From Clostridiales bacterium (GTDB lineage Bacteria > Bacillota_A > Clostridia > Christensenellales > CAG-917): a DNA stretch of 13,123 nt. Location of the stretch: NCBI GenBank assembly GCA_031282095.1, contig JAITEJ010000019.1, positions 1 to 13,123 of the forward strand, given 5' to 3'. Positions 7,213 to 13,123 of this stretch are shown here, piece after piece (the stretch's first letter is position 1; every line of letters begins with the position of its first letter). The position numbers and the translations under genes were made by a program. The notes under the pieces are model-generated. The model was given only the letters and a program-made list of their open reading frames with translations. It did no database searches and had not been told where the DNA came from.

Positions 7213-7252
7213 TTATCAACGCGCGGCATGACTGTCGCCCGTGCGTTGATAA
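7213..7252. promoter_or_regulatory. Long inverted repeat in the M20 gene leader
   Basis: TTATCAACGC (7213-7222) and GCGTTGATAA (7243-7252) form a perfect 10-bp inverted repeat. Pairing extends four more positions inward (three G-C pairs and one G-U) to give a 14-bp stem with a 12-nt loop. It lies 16 bp before the ribosome binding site of the M20 gene on the minus strand. It could be a regulator-binding dyad or an mRNA leader hairpin. No T-tract follows in either direction, so a terminator is unlikely. Confidence 0.6.
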
Positions 7253-7552
7253 AAATTAATAGTATTTATTCGCGCATGGGTTCGATATAGTTTACGCGCA
7301 GAGAAAAAATCAAATTTTCTTGAGATCCCGCGAGCCGCGTATTACCCTCAGATTCCGGCAGACCGGACTGCCGGCGGGGCGTCGGTTATCCCCGCGGGGT
7401 TCGCCCGATATCTCGCCCGCACGCCGTAAAAATTAACCGTATTTTGATTGTCGTCCCCGCAATATTCATTCGCGGCACATAACGCCCCTACGCAAATAAA
7501 AAACGCATCGTATCGTATCGGTAAAGCCCGCTCGGCTTACATTGACGAAAAT
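7253..7552. other. Divergent intergenic region with GC-rich palindromes
   Basis: No gene is seen. It holds a 7-bp stem with 6-nt loop (CCGGCAG / CTGCCGG, 7355-7374), a 10-bp perfect palindrome CCCCGCGGGG (7390-7399) and a short ATCGT repeat near 7506-7520. A second, weaker minus-strand promoter candidate is TTGATT (7313-7308) and TATATC (7289-7284) with an 18-bp spacer. Confidence 0.45.
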
Positions 7553-7581
7553 ATTATACTACGGCTGAGACGCAATCGCAA
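7553..7581 (-). promoter_or_regulatory. Candidate promoter of the M20 gene
   Basis: On the minus strand TTGCGA (7581-7576) and a perfect TATAAT (7558-7553) are separated by 17 bp. This would give a leader of about 360 nt that includes the palindromes and the 14-bp stem. The weaker TTGATT/TATATC pair nearer the gene is the alternative. Confidence 0.45.
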
Positions 7582-7651
7582 CAGATTTTGACGGCATTTA
7601 TTTTGCCGCCGAACAATTTCGTTTTCCGTAGACGGATTTATCTTTTATCGC

Positions 7652-7680
7652 TTGAAGAATGCGCGTCTGTATGGTATAAT
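7652..7680 (+). promoter_or_regulatory. Promoter of the beta-mannosidase gene
   Basis: TTGAAG (7652-7657) and TATAAT (7675-7680) are separated by 17 bp. Start is expected near 7687, about 95 nt before the ATG. It lacks the conserved spacer of P1 and P2, so the mannosidase does not share their specific promoter block. Confidence 0.7.
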
Positions 7681-7781
7681 AAATTTATTGTCGGATTAAT
7701 CTTTGAACGAGTTTAATAAGACGACGGTCTGACGCGGCGGAACGATCTTGTCCTTTTTGCCGCAAAGAGGAGGAAGAGCGC

Positions 7782-10325
7782 ATGGAAAAATTGAACTTAG
7801 ACGGAAAATGGCGTTTTAAGGAATTATATTCCGAAAAATGGATGGATGCCGAGGTTCCGGGTACGCAATATACCGATCTTATGCGCGCCGGAGAAATTCC
7901 CGATCCTTTCTACGGATGCAATGAAAAAGACTGTTTTCGTTTCGCGGAAAAGGGCTGGGTTTACGAACGGGAATTTACGCTTGACGAAGCCGCGCTTTCC
8001 CGTGATTTTTTGGAGCTTAATCTGTTGCAGGCGGATACGTTGGCGACAATTTATCTGAACGGCAAGGAAATAGGCAAATGCGAAAACGCGCACTTAAAGT
8101 ATGTTTTTGACATTAAACAAGCCGCCGTTGCGGGAAATAACGTCCTCAGGGCGGAGTTTGCGTCCACGTTGCCGTATGTTGAAGAACGCCAAAAGAACGA
8201 TCCCGTTAACGTCAATATGAACGGTTTAACGGGCATACCGCATATCAGAAAACCGCAGTGCCATTACGGTTGGGACTGGGGTCCGAGTTTGCCGGTGTCC
8301 GGATTTACGAGGAGCGTCTACATTGAGGCGTACGACGGCGCAAAAATTACGGATATGGCGATAAAGCAGGTTCACAAAACGGGCTCTGTAACTCTGCACA
8401 TAAAGGCGGAGCTGTCGAAACCCGTTATTGGAGAGGTTCGGTTTGCCGTAACCGCGCCGGACGGCGGTGTTTTATGCGCCTCCGCGGCGGCGGAGGACGG
8501 GGCGGCGTCCGCCGCAATCACCGTAGAAAAGCCGGAGCTGTGGTGGACGCGCGAACTTAGCCGCCGAGAGGTTCAACCTCTTTATAACGTGACCGCCGAA
8601 CTTGAAACGGAAGGCGTCGCCGTATATGCCTCGGAAAAGCGCGTAGGACTCCGCGTCATAGAGCTGGAACGCGGCAAGGACGAATTCGGAGAGCAATTCC
8701 GTTTTAAACTGAACGGCGTGCCTTTGTTCATTAAGGGCGCGAACTGGATTCCTCCCGATTCGTTCATAACTCGGTTTACCGCGGAAAAATTGAATTATTT
8801 CATTGATTCCGCTCTGAACGCGAACATGAATATGTTGCGCGTATGGGGCGGCGGCTACTACGAAAGCGACGAATTTTACGATAAATGCGATGAGAAGGGT
8901 TTGCTTGTATGGCAGGATTTCGCTTTCGCGTGCGCCGCATACCCCTTTTATAACGACGCGTTCCTGTCGAACGTCTTGGCGGAGGTCGATTACAACGTCA
9001 AACGTCTGCGCTCCCACGCCTGTCTCGCCGTTTGGAGCGGCAACAACGAGATAGAGGTTATGTCGGCGGCATGGTTTTTCAAGCGCCGGCTTATAACTTG
9101 GACCGAGAAATTTTTCTGGGAGATACTGCCGGAAAAAATGCGCGGGCTTGATCCCCTTACGCCGTACATTCCGGGCTCGCCCGTCGGCACCGCGTTTATG
9201 AAAAACGTGGCGAGCGATAAAGCCGGAGATACGCATCTTTGGCACGTGTGGCACGGGTTGCAGCCTCTCACCTATTACCGTAAACGCTATACGCGCTTCT
9301 GTTCGGAGTTTGGTTTGGAATCGTTGCCGGACAAGCAAACGTTGGCAAGCTTCGCAAAGCCGGAGGACTATTCTTTTAATTCCGACGTGATGCGCGCCCA
9401 CCAAAAATGCATGAGCGGCAACTCTAAAATCGTCTATTACATATCCACCCGTTTCCGTCTGCCCGAAAAATTCGTCGATTATGTTTATCTTTCGCAGATT
9501 ACGCAATCCGAATGCGTGCGCGACGCCACGGAACACTGGCGGCGCAACCGCGGACGTTGCAACGGCTCTATGTATTGGCAGTTTAACGATTGCTGGCCGG
9601 TAAGCTCGTGGGCGGGCATAGATTATTACGGACGGTTTAAGGCGCTGCAATATTCGGCTAGACGATTCAATTCGCCTGTTTTGCTGTCCGTTTACGCTGA
9701 TAAAGGTATATTTACCGCATATATCGTCAACGATTTGAAAACTCCTTTTGAAGGCGCGGCGGAATATCGGCTGCTTGATTTCGACGGCAACCGGCTTGCC
9801 GAAGGAAAAATTCGCGTTTCGGCGAAAGACTGTTCCTCCGAACGGCTGTTCTCCGTCGATTTCCGCGAGGAGGCGTCCGCGGTTAAAGGCGGCTGCGTAT
9901 TGAGCGCGGTGCTTTATGACGGCGGCGGCAACGTCGTTTCCGAAACGTCGCTGCCGTTTAAAGCCGAGAAAAAGCTCGTTTTGCCCGATCCGCGCATTGA
10001 CGCGGACTTCAGTTCGGAGGACGGCGGTCGCGTAAAAATCACCTTGAATGCCGAAAAATACGCGCGATACGTATGCGTCGAGGTAAAAGGCGCCGTAACG
10101 GATTTTTCCGATAATTTCTTTGATATAAATGCGGGAAAGTCCAAGACCGTTTACGTAAACCTTCCGAACGGTATGACTTTACGGGAGTTTAAAAAGAACT
10201 TCTCGGTCATGTCGCTTTACGATGTCAAGCCCGCGGCAAGCTTAGCGGCCGATAACCTTACAAGGCTGCGTATAGCATTGAAGCCGTTTAATATTGTGAG
10301 CCGTATCATATACAAATTTATGTGA
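7782..10325 (+). CDS. GH2 beta-mannosidase
   Basis: This 847-residue enzyme is full length for the family. It hydrolyses terminal beta-D-mannose from short beta-mannosides such as those from mannan or N-glycan cores. Visible parts: an N-terminal sugar-binding beta-sandwich with HIRKPQCHYGWDWGPSLPV (154-172), an immunoglobulin-like domain, then the TIM barrel from about 308 with GANWIPPD (319-326) and RVWGGGYYE (353-361). WSGNNE places the acid/base at E423, and RFCSEFG places the nucleophile at E509. The active-site stretch WQFNDCWPVSSW (599-610) also fits beta-mannosidases rather than beta-galactosidases or glucuronidases. Beta domains form the C terminus. No signal peptide, so it should act in the cytosol on imported sugars, which fits the two transporters upstream. 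AGGAGG (7768-7773) lies 8 nt before the ATG. Regulation beyond the consensus promoter is not visible. Confidence 0.95.
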   Translation: MEKLNLDGKWRFKELYSEKWMDAEVPGTQYTDLMRAGEIPDPFYGCNEKDCFRFAEKGWVYEREFTLDEAALSRDFLELNLLQADTLATIYLNGKEIGKCENAHLKYVFDIKQAAVAGNNVLRAEFASTLPYVEERQKNDPVNVNMNGLTGIPHIRKPQCHYGWDWGPSLPVSGFTRSVYIEAYDGAKITDMAIKQVHKTGSVTLHIKAELSKPVIGEVRFAVTAPDGGVLCASAAAEDGAASAAITVEKPELWWTRELSRREVQPLYNVTAELETEGVAVYASEKRVGLRVIELERGKDEFGEQFRFKLNGVPLFIKGANWIPPDSFITRFTAEKLNYFIDSALNANMNMLRVWGGGYYESDEFYDKCDEKGLLVWQDFAFACAAYPFYNDAFLSNVLAEVDYNVKRLRSHACLAVWSGNNEIEVMSAAWFFKRRLITWTEKFFWEILPEKMRGLDPLTPYIPGSPVGTAFMKNVASDKAGDTHLWHVWHGLQPLTYYRKRYTRFCSEFGLESLPDKQTLASFAKPEDYSFNSDVMRAHQKCMSGNSKIVYYISTRFRLPEKFVDYVYLSQITQSECVRDATEHWRRNRGRCNGSMYWQFNDCWPVSSWAGIDYYGRFKALQYSARRFNSPVLLSVYADKGIFTAYIVNDLKTPFEGAAEYRLLDFDGNRLAEGKIRVSAKDCSSERLFSVDFREEASAVKGGCVLSAVLYDGGGNVVSETSLPFKAEKKLVLPDPRIDADFSSEDGGRVKITLNAEKYARYVCVEVKGAVTDFSDNFFDINAGKSKTVYVNLPNGMTLREFKKNFSVMSLYDVKPAASLAADNLTRLRIALKPFNIVSRIIYKFM

Positions 10326-10370
10326 TTTGAAAATACGGGCGGTCGTGCGTGCGGCACGGTTCAAAGCGGC
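10326..10370 (+). other. Short spacer after the mannosidase gene
   Basis: No clear terminator was found after the mannosidase stop. GCGGCACGG at 10351 is the first of three such motifs (also 10491 and 10632), each lying about 42-54 bp before a real or decayed manA start. Confidence 0.5.
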
Positions 10371-10392
10371 GCGGAAACGAATACGAAAATAT

Positions 10393-10461
10393 ATAAAAAC
10401 ATTAAAGAACCTTATAAGTCAACCGGCATTCCTTGACAGAAACCCGCTTTACGCGATTTAA
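10393..10461 (+). pseudogene. Decayed copy 1 of the manA 5' end
   Basis: Read in the manA frame, this stretch gives LKNLISQPAFLDRNPLYAI followed by TAA (10459-10461). manA reads LKELASQPIFFDKNRVYRV; 10 of 19 residues are identical. The manA ATG corresponds to ATA (10393-10395), and the GGAG of the manA ribosome binding site corresponds to an A-rich run. Upstream, TACG-A-ATATATA is shared with the real leader. With no start, no RBS and an in-frame stop, it should not be translated. Confidence 0.75.
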
Positions 10462-10533
10462 AATAGGATGAGAGGCTTACTCGGCTGAACGCGGCACGGA
10501 AAACCTCCCGAGCGGAAACGAATACGAAAATAT

Positions 10534-10602
10534 ATAAAAACATTAAAAAACCTTATAGGTCAACCGGCACTTCTTAACGGAAACCCGCTTTACGCGATTT
10601 AA
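10534..10602 (+). pseudogene. Decayed copy 2 of the manA 5' end
   Basis: This second copy reads LKNLIGQPALLNGNPLYAI then TAA. It shares the ATA-for-ATG change and the stop with copy 1. The two copies resemble each other far more than either resembles manA, so the already decayed unit was probably duplicated later. Confidence 0.75.
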
Positions 10603-10685
10603 AATAGGACGAGAGGCTTACTCGGCTGAACGCGGCACGGTCATAAAAGATTTCGTGCAGCAAAACGACTACGGAGATATATACG

Positions 10686-11750
10686 ATGGATAATTTAAAG
10701 GAACTTGCAAGTCAACCGATATTCTTTGACAAAAACCGCGTTTACCGCGTATACTTAGGCGGCGCGTCCTTTGAAGGGTTTTTCGGAGACGCGGAAGCTA
10801 AGGACGACTTTTTTCCCGAAGAGTGGATTGCCAGCAAAGTCAAGGCGATAAACCCTCGCTATTTCGGTGAACGCGACGGAGTCTCAAAAATCGCCGGCAC
10901 GGAGGTATTTTTCGACGACCTTCTGAACGCTTATCCGAAGGAGCTTTTAGGCGGCAAAAAATATGACTGTCTGGTCAAAATTTTGGACAGCGCGATAAGG
11001 CTTCCCGTTCAAGTACACCCCACTAAAGCCTTTTCACGCAAGTTCTTCAATTCGGATTACGGAAAAACGGAAGCGTGGTTGGTGGTCGCGACTCGTGAAA
11101 ACGCCAAAATCTACTTTGGTTTTAAGGACAAAATCACAAAAGACGATCTGTCCGAACTGGAACAAAGGAGTGAGAACGAACGGGACGTAATGTCCTCGGC
11201 GCTTGCGTCCGTACCCGCGAGAATCGGCGACATTTGGCTCATCAACGCCGGTCTGGTGCACGCTATAGGCGCGGGCTGCACAATATTGGAGGTGCAGGAG
11301 CCTACGGATTTCACAATTCAGCCGGAAAATTGGTGCGGCGGCTATCATATAAGCGACGACGAAAAATATATCGGACTTAAAAAATCCGACGCGCTGGACT
11401 GTTTCAACTTTGATTTGTTCGGCGCGGCGGCGGTGCAATCCGCCGCGATAGCTCCTAAGGTACTAAGCGAAAAGGACGGCGTTAAATCGGAGCGTCTTAT
11501 AGGCTACGACGATACGCCTTGTTTCGCGCTTAACCGCTATACGCTTGCGTCGGGAGAGTTTATACCCTCCGCCGTCCCCGCGGTGTGGGTGGTTCTCGAC
11601 GGCAAAGCCGAGATAAACGGACTGCAAAATTCGTATAGCCGCCCGCTTAAAAAGGGAGATTATTTCTTCCTGCCGGCGGCGGCTTCCCGCGCGTACGTTA
11701 TAAAAGGAAAGAACGCAGTGCTTGCCGAATGCCTGCCGAGCAAACAATAA
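10686..11750 (+). CDS. manA: Mannose-6-phosphate isomerase, class I
   Basis: The 354-residue enzyme interconverts mannose-6-phosphate and fructose-6-phosphate in the cytosol. It has the type I phosphomannose isomerase cupin fold and is the usual length for short bacterial forms. The zinc ligands are visible: Q109 and H111 in PVQVHPT, E129 in GKTEAW and H192 in LVHAIGAG. EVQEPTDFTIQPENW (202-216) follows as in the family. The N-terminal region (PIFFDKNRVYRVYLGG) aligns with the substrate-binding start of the family. The ATG at 10686 has GGAG (10673-10676) 9 nt upstream. Placement after the beta-mannosidase and before a sugar kinase fits the last step that feeds mannose into glycolysis. It may be transcribed with the mannosidase, since no terminator separates them, or from a weak promoter in the duplicated region. 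Confidence 0.95.
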   Translation: MDNLKELASQPIFFDKNRVYRVYLGGASFEGFFGDAEAKDDFFPEEWIASKVKAINPRYFGERDGVSKIAGTEVFFDDLLNAYPKELLGGKKYDCLVKILDSAIRLPVQVHPTKAFSRKFFNSDYGKTEAWLVVATRENAKIYFGFKDKITKDDLSELEQRSENERDVMSSALASVPARIGDIWLINAGLVHAIGAGCTILEVQEPTDFTIQPENWCGGYHISDDEKYIGLKKSDALDCFNFDLFGAAAVQSAAIAPKVLSEKDGVKSERLIGYDDTPCFALNRYTLASGEFIPSAVPAVWVVLDGKAEINGLQNSYSRPLKKGDYFFLPAAASRAYVIKGKNAVLAECLPSKQ

Positions 11751-11891
11751 CATAACGATTACGCGGAAAAAACGACCGCGCATGGAGTACGCTCCCCCGT
11801 CGTTTGAGAGAATGCGGGCGTTCCGTTTAACAAACCGACTGTTCGGTATACGGACGCAAGCCGACGTTATATGTTACGTTTATCGCGATAC
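11751..11891 (+). other. Intergenic region after manA
   Basis: Only a weak 5-bp stem (CGCGG / CCGCG, about 11762-11781) follows manA. ORFs crossing this stretch have no RBS and no recognisable content. Nothing else was seen. Confidence 0.4.
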
Positions 11892-12060
11892 GGCGCATAT
11901 CCGCGTACCCCTGTATAAGCAAGGTTCGTAATTGTTCCGTGGCGGCGGCGCCCGGAGGCGCATATCCGCGTACCCTGCGGATTATAAGCAAGGTTCGTAA
12001 TTGTCCGTGGCGGCGGCGCCCGGAGGCGCATATCCGCATACCTCGCGAATTGCTGATTTT
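11892..12060 (+). repeat. 65/68-bp tandem repeats upstream of the kinase gene
   Basis: Units begin with GGCGCATATCCGC at 11892, 11957 and 12025. The first two continue through TATAAGCAAGGTTCGTAATTG and GTGGCGGCGGCGCCCGGA, differing by short indels; the third diverges after about 20 bp. GCGCC-CGGA-GGCGC hairpins span the unit junctions, and unit 2 contains ATCCGC-(7 nt)-GCGGAT. Overlapping ORFs run across it in several frames, but none has coding features. Function is unknown. Confidence 0.8.
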
Positions 12061-12125
12061 TCGCAACTCTACGCGCAGTTTCGTGTGTTTTGCGGGCACT
12101 GCAACCGACGCCCTTTTTGACGGCG

Positions 12126-12180
12126 CATCTACGGCGCGAGTGGAGCGGGGGTATATTTACTTACGTACATCTACGGCGCG
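12126..12180 (+). repeat. Short direct repeat CATCTACGGCGCG
   Basis: The 13-mer occurs at 12126-12138 and 12168-12180, 42 bp apart. The rest of 12061-12246 shows no gene. Confidence 0.55.
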
Positions 12181-12246
12181 CGTATGCGCGGCGGAAAGTA
12201 CGCATGAAAGAACTTAAACCGAACAAGCGGGCGAACAAGCGCACGG

Positions 12247-12277
12247 TTGCCGCGATCAAGCCGCTTTTCGGTATAAT
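12247..12277 (+). promoter_or_regulatory. Candidate promoter of the kinase gene
   Basis: A perfect TATAAT (12272-12277) lies 33 bp before the ATG. The best -35 is TTGCCG (12247-12252), but the spacer is 19 bp, longer than ideal, so an activator may be needed or the -35 may be another weak site. Confidence 0.5.
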
Positions 12278-12309
12278 TTAATACTTTATTAAAAGGTGAT
12301 ATAAATAAT

Positions 12310-13123
12310 ATGATTTTGAGTGTAGGTGAAATCTTATGCGACCTAATAGGCGAGTCGAAAGACTCCGTAACATCCTTTCAGCGTTTTGCGGGCGGCGCGC
12401 CTTTTAACGTCGCGTGCAACGCGCGTTTCGCGGGTGCGGAGTCCGCGTTTGCGGGCAAGGTCGGCAAGGACGTCATGGGGGATTTCCTGTTGCGTTTCGC
12501 GGAATCGTTCGGTTTCGACAAGGACGATATAAAGCGGGACGATAAACGGAATACGACGCTGGCTTTTGTGGAACTACGCTCCGACGGTGAACGTGAATTC
12601 ACTTTTTTCCGTCACGACACCGCCGATTACAATTTGGAAATTGAAGAAATAGACTTCGCCAAATATCCGGATTTGTCCATTCTGCACATAGGCTCGCTTA
12701 TGTTAAGCGAGAAAAACGGCAGGAAGTTGGCTAAGGATCTCGTCGAATACGCCTTAAAACATAAAATCAAAATCTCTTTCGACGTAAACTTCCGTTCCGA
12801 CATCTTCGGCAGCCCCGAAAAGGCGGTCGCCGCTTATACCCCGCTTATTGAGGCGGCGGATATTCTGAAATTTTCCGAAGATGAGCTTTTTGCGTTTACG
12901 GGCGAAAAAATGCTCGCCGCCGCCGTCGGGAAACTGTCGCGCGGCGGACGCCTGCTCGCGGTTACGTTAGGCAAGGACGGCAGCCTCTTTAATTTCAACG
13001 GTGAAACGGAGGTGGTGCCGACCATCCCCGTCAAGGCGGTGGACACCACGGGGGCGGGCGATGCATTCTACGGCGCGTTGCTTGCCGAAATCGACAAAAT
13101 GGGTTTTGATAACCTGACAAAAG
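12310..13123 (+). CDS. PfkB-family sugar kinase, fructokinase-like (3'-truncated)
   Basis: The frame is open from the ATG at 12310 to the right edge: 271 codons plus one base, with the C-terminal end missing. AAAGGTGAT (12292-12300) supplies the ribosome binding site. PfkB signatures are clear: GGAPFNVACNAR (28-39) with GKVGKDVMGDFL (49-60), and DTTGAGDAFYGALL (245-258), in which D251 is the catalytic base and GAGD forms the anion hole. FDVNFRSDIF (157-166) fits the fructokinase/ribokinase branch. It would phosphorylate a free sugar with ATP in the cytosol. Fructose is the usual substrate for ScrK-like members. Next to manA and a beta-mannosidase it could also act on mannose, which is inference. 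The gene has its own promoter and a repeat-rich upstream region. Confidence 0.9.
   Translation, partial: MILSVGEILCDLIGESKDSVTSFQRFAGGAPFNVACNARFAGAESAFAGKVGKDVMGDFLLRFAESFGFDKDDIKRDDKRNTTLAFVELRSDGEREFTFFRHDTADYNLEIEEIDFAKYPDLSILHIGSLMLSEKNGRKLAKDLVEYALKHKIKISFDVNFRSDIFGSPEKAVAAYTPLIEAADILKFSEDELFAFTGEKMLAAAVGKLSRGGRLLAVTLGKDGSLFNFNGETEVVPTIPVKAVDTTGAGDAFYGALLAEIDKMGFDNLTK

Larger units (their letters stand above)
10371..10640 (+). repeat. 141-bp tandem duplication upstream of manA
   Basis: Bases 10371-10499 and 10512-10640 match at 122 of 129 positions with a 141-bp offset. All seven differences are transitions. Each copy contains a remnant of the manA leader and start (see the two pseudogene entries). 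A TTGACA at 10433-10438 in copy 1, with TTTAAA at 10457 (18 bp), could serve as a weak promoter. In copy 2 that box reads TTAACG. Confidence 0.92.

Noticed and set aside
7185..7229. Upstream ATG at 7229 as the M20 start
   Set aside because: It has no RBS and would add 15 residues not typical of the family. The ATG at 7184 has AAGGAG at 6-nt spacing. The upstream start also lies within the inverted repeat.
8472..9650. 392-codon ORF on the minus strand
   Set aside because: It lies fully inside the beta-mannosidase gene, which has complete family motifs. The antisense frame has no recognisable domain or RBS.
10433..10462. Strong manA promoter in copy 1 (TTGACA / TTTAAA)
   Set aside because: The TTGACA corresponds to codons for FLDR homologous to the manA coding sequence, the -10 is poor, and copy 2 loses the box. 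It is kept only as a weak possibility.
11722..12217. Short ORFs between manA and the kinase gene on both strands
   Set aside because: They cross the 65/68-bp repeats or other repetitive GC-rich sequence in several frames and lack a good RBS and any family resemblance.

Overview
The window looks like a chromosomal segment of an uncultured, gut- or rumen-type Clostridia-like Firmicute. This is inferred from the gene families (a BspA-like LRR surface protein with InlB-type B repeats, GPH sugar transporters, a cytosolic GH2 beta-mannosidase), strong AGGAGG-type ribosome binding sites and consensus -35/-10 promoters with 17-bp spacers. No rRNA, tRNA, CRISPR, transposase or phage gene is visible.

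Layout. 1-1388: 3' part of a repeat-rich surface protein gene, cut by the left edge. 1389-1862: intergenic region ending in a strong promoter. 1863-3374: first GPH-family (MFS_2) sugar:cation symporter. 3375-4073: intergenic region with a near-copy of that promoter, then four and a half 97-bp tandem repeats that would lie in the mRNA leader. 4074-5621: second GPH symporter. 5751-5782: hairpin terminator between convergent genes. 5865-7184, minus strand: M20-family metallopeptidase. 7185-7781: divergent control region. 7782-10325: GH2 beta-mannosidase. 10326-10685: a tandem 141-bp duplication whose units are decayed copies of the leader and first codons of the next gene. 10686-11750: class I mannose-6-phosphate isomerase. 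11751-12309: intergenic region with 65/68-bp repeats and a promoter. 12310-13123: PfkB-family sugar kinase (fructokinase-like), cut by the right edge.

How it fits together. Most genes form a plausible beta-mannoside utilisation cluster. One or both GPH symporters would bring short mannosides into the cell. The beta-mannosidase, which has no signal peptide, would release mannose in the cytosol. A kinase, perhaps the PfkB protein, would make mannose-6-phosphate, and ManA would convert it to fructose-6-phosphate for glycolysis. The genes are not one tight operon: each has its own long upstream region. The LRR protein and the M20 peptidase have no evident role in this pathway.

The most unusual content is non-coding. 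It includes the 97-bp repeat array directly downstream of a promoter, the matched promoter pair driving two paralogous transporters, a short ORF with its own Shine-Dalgarno sequence that overlaps a transporter start lacking one, and the decayed tandem copies of the manA 5' end. No unmistakable new system (defence, mobile or biosynthetic) was recognised.
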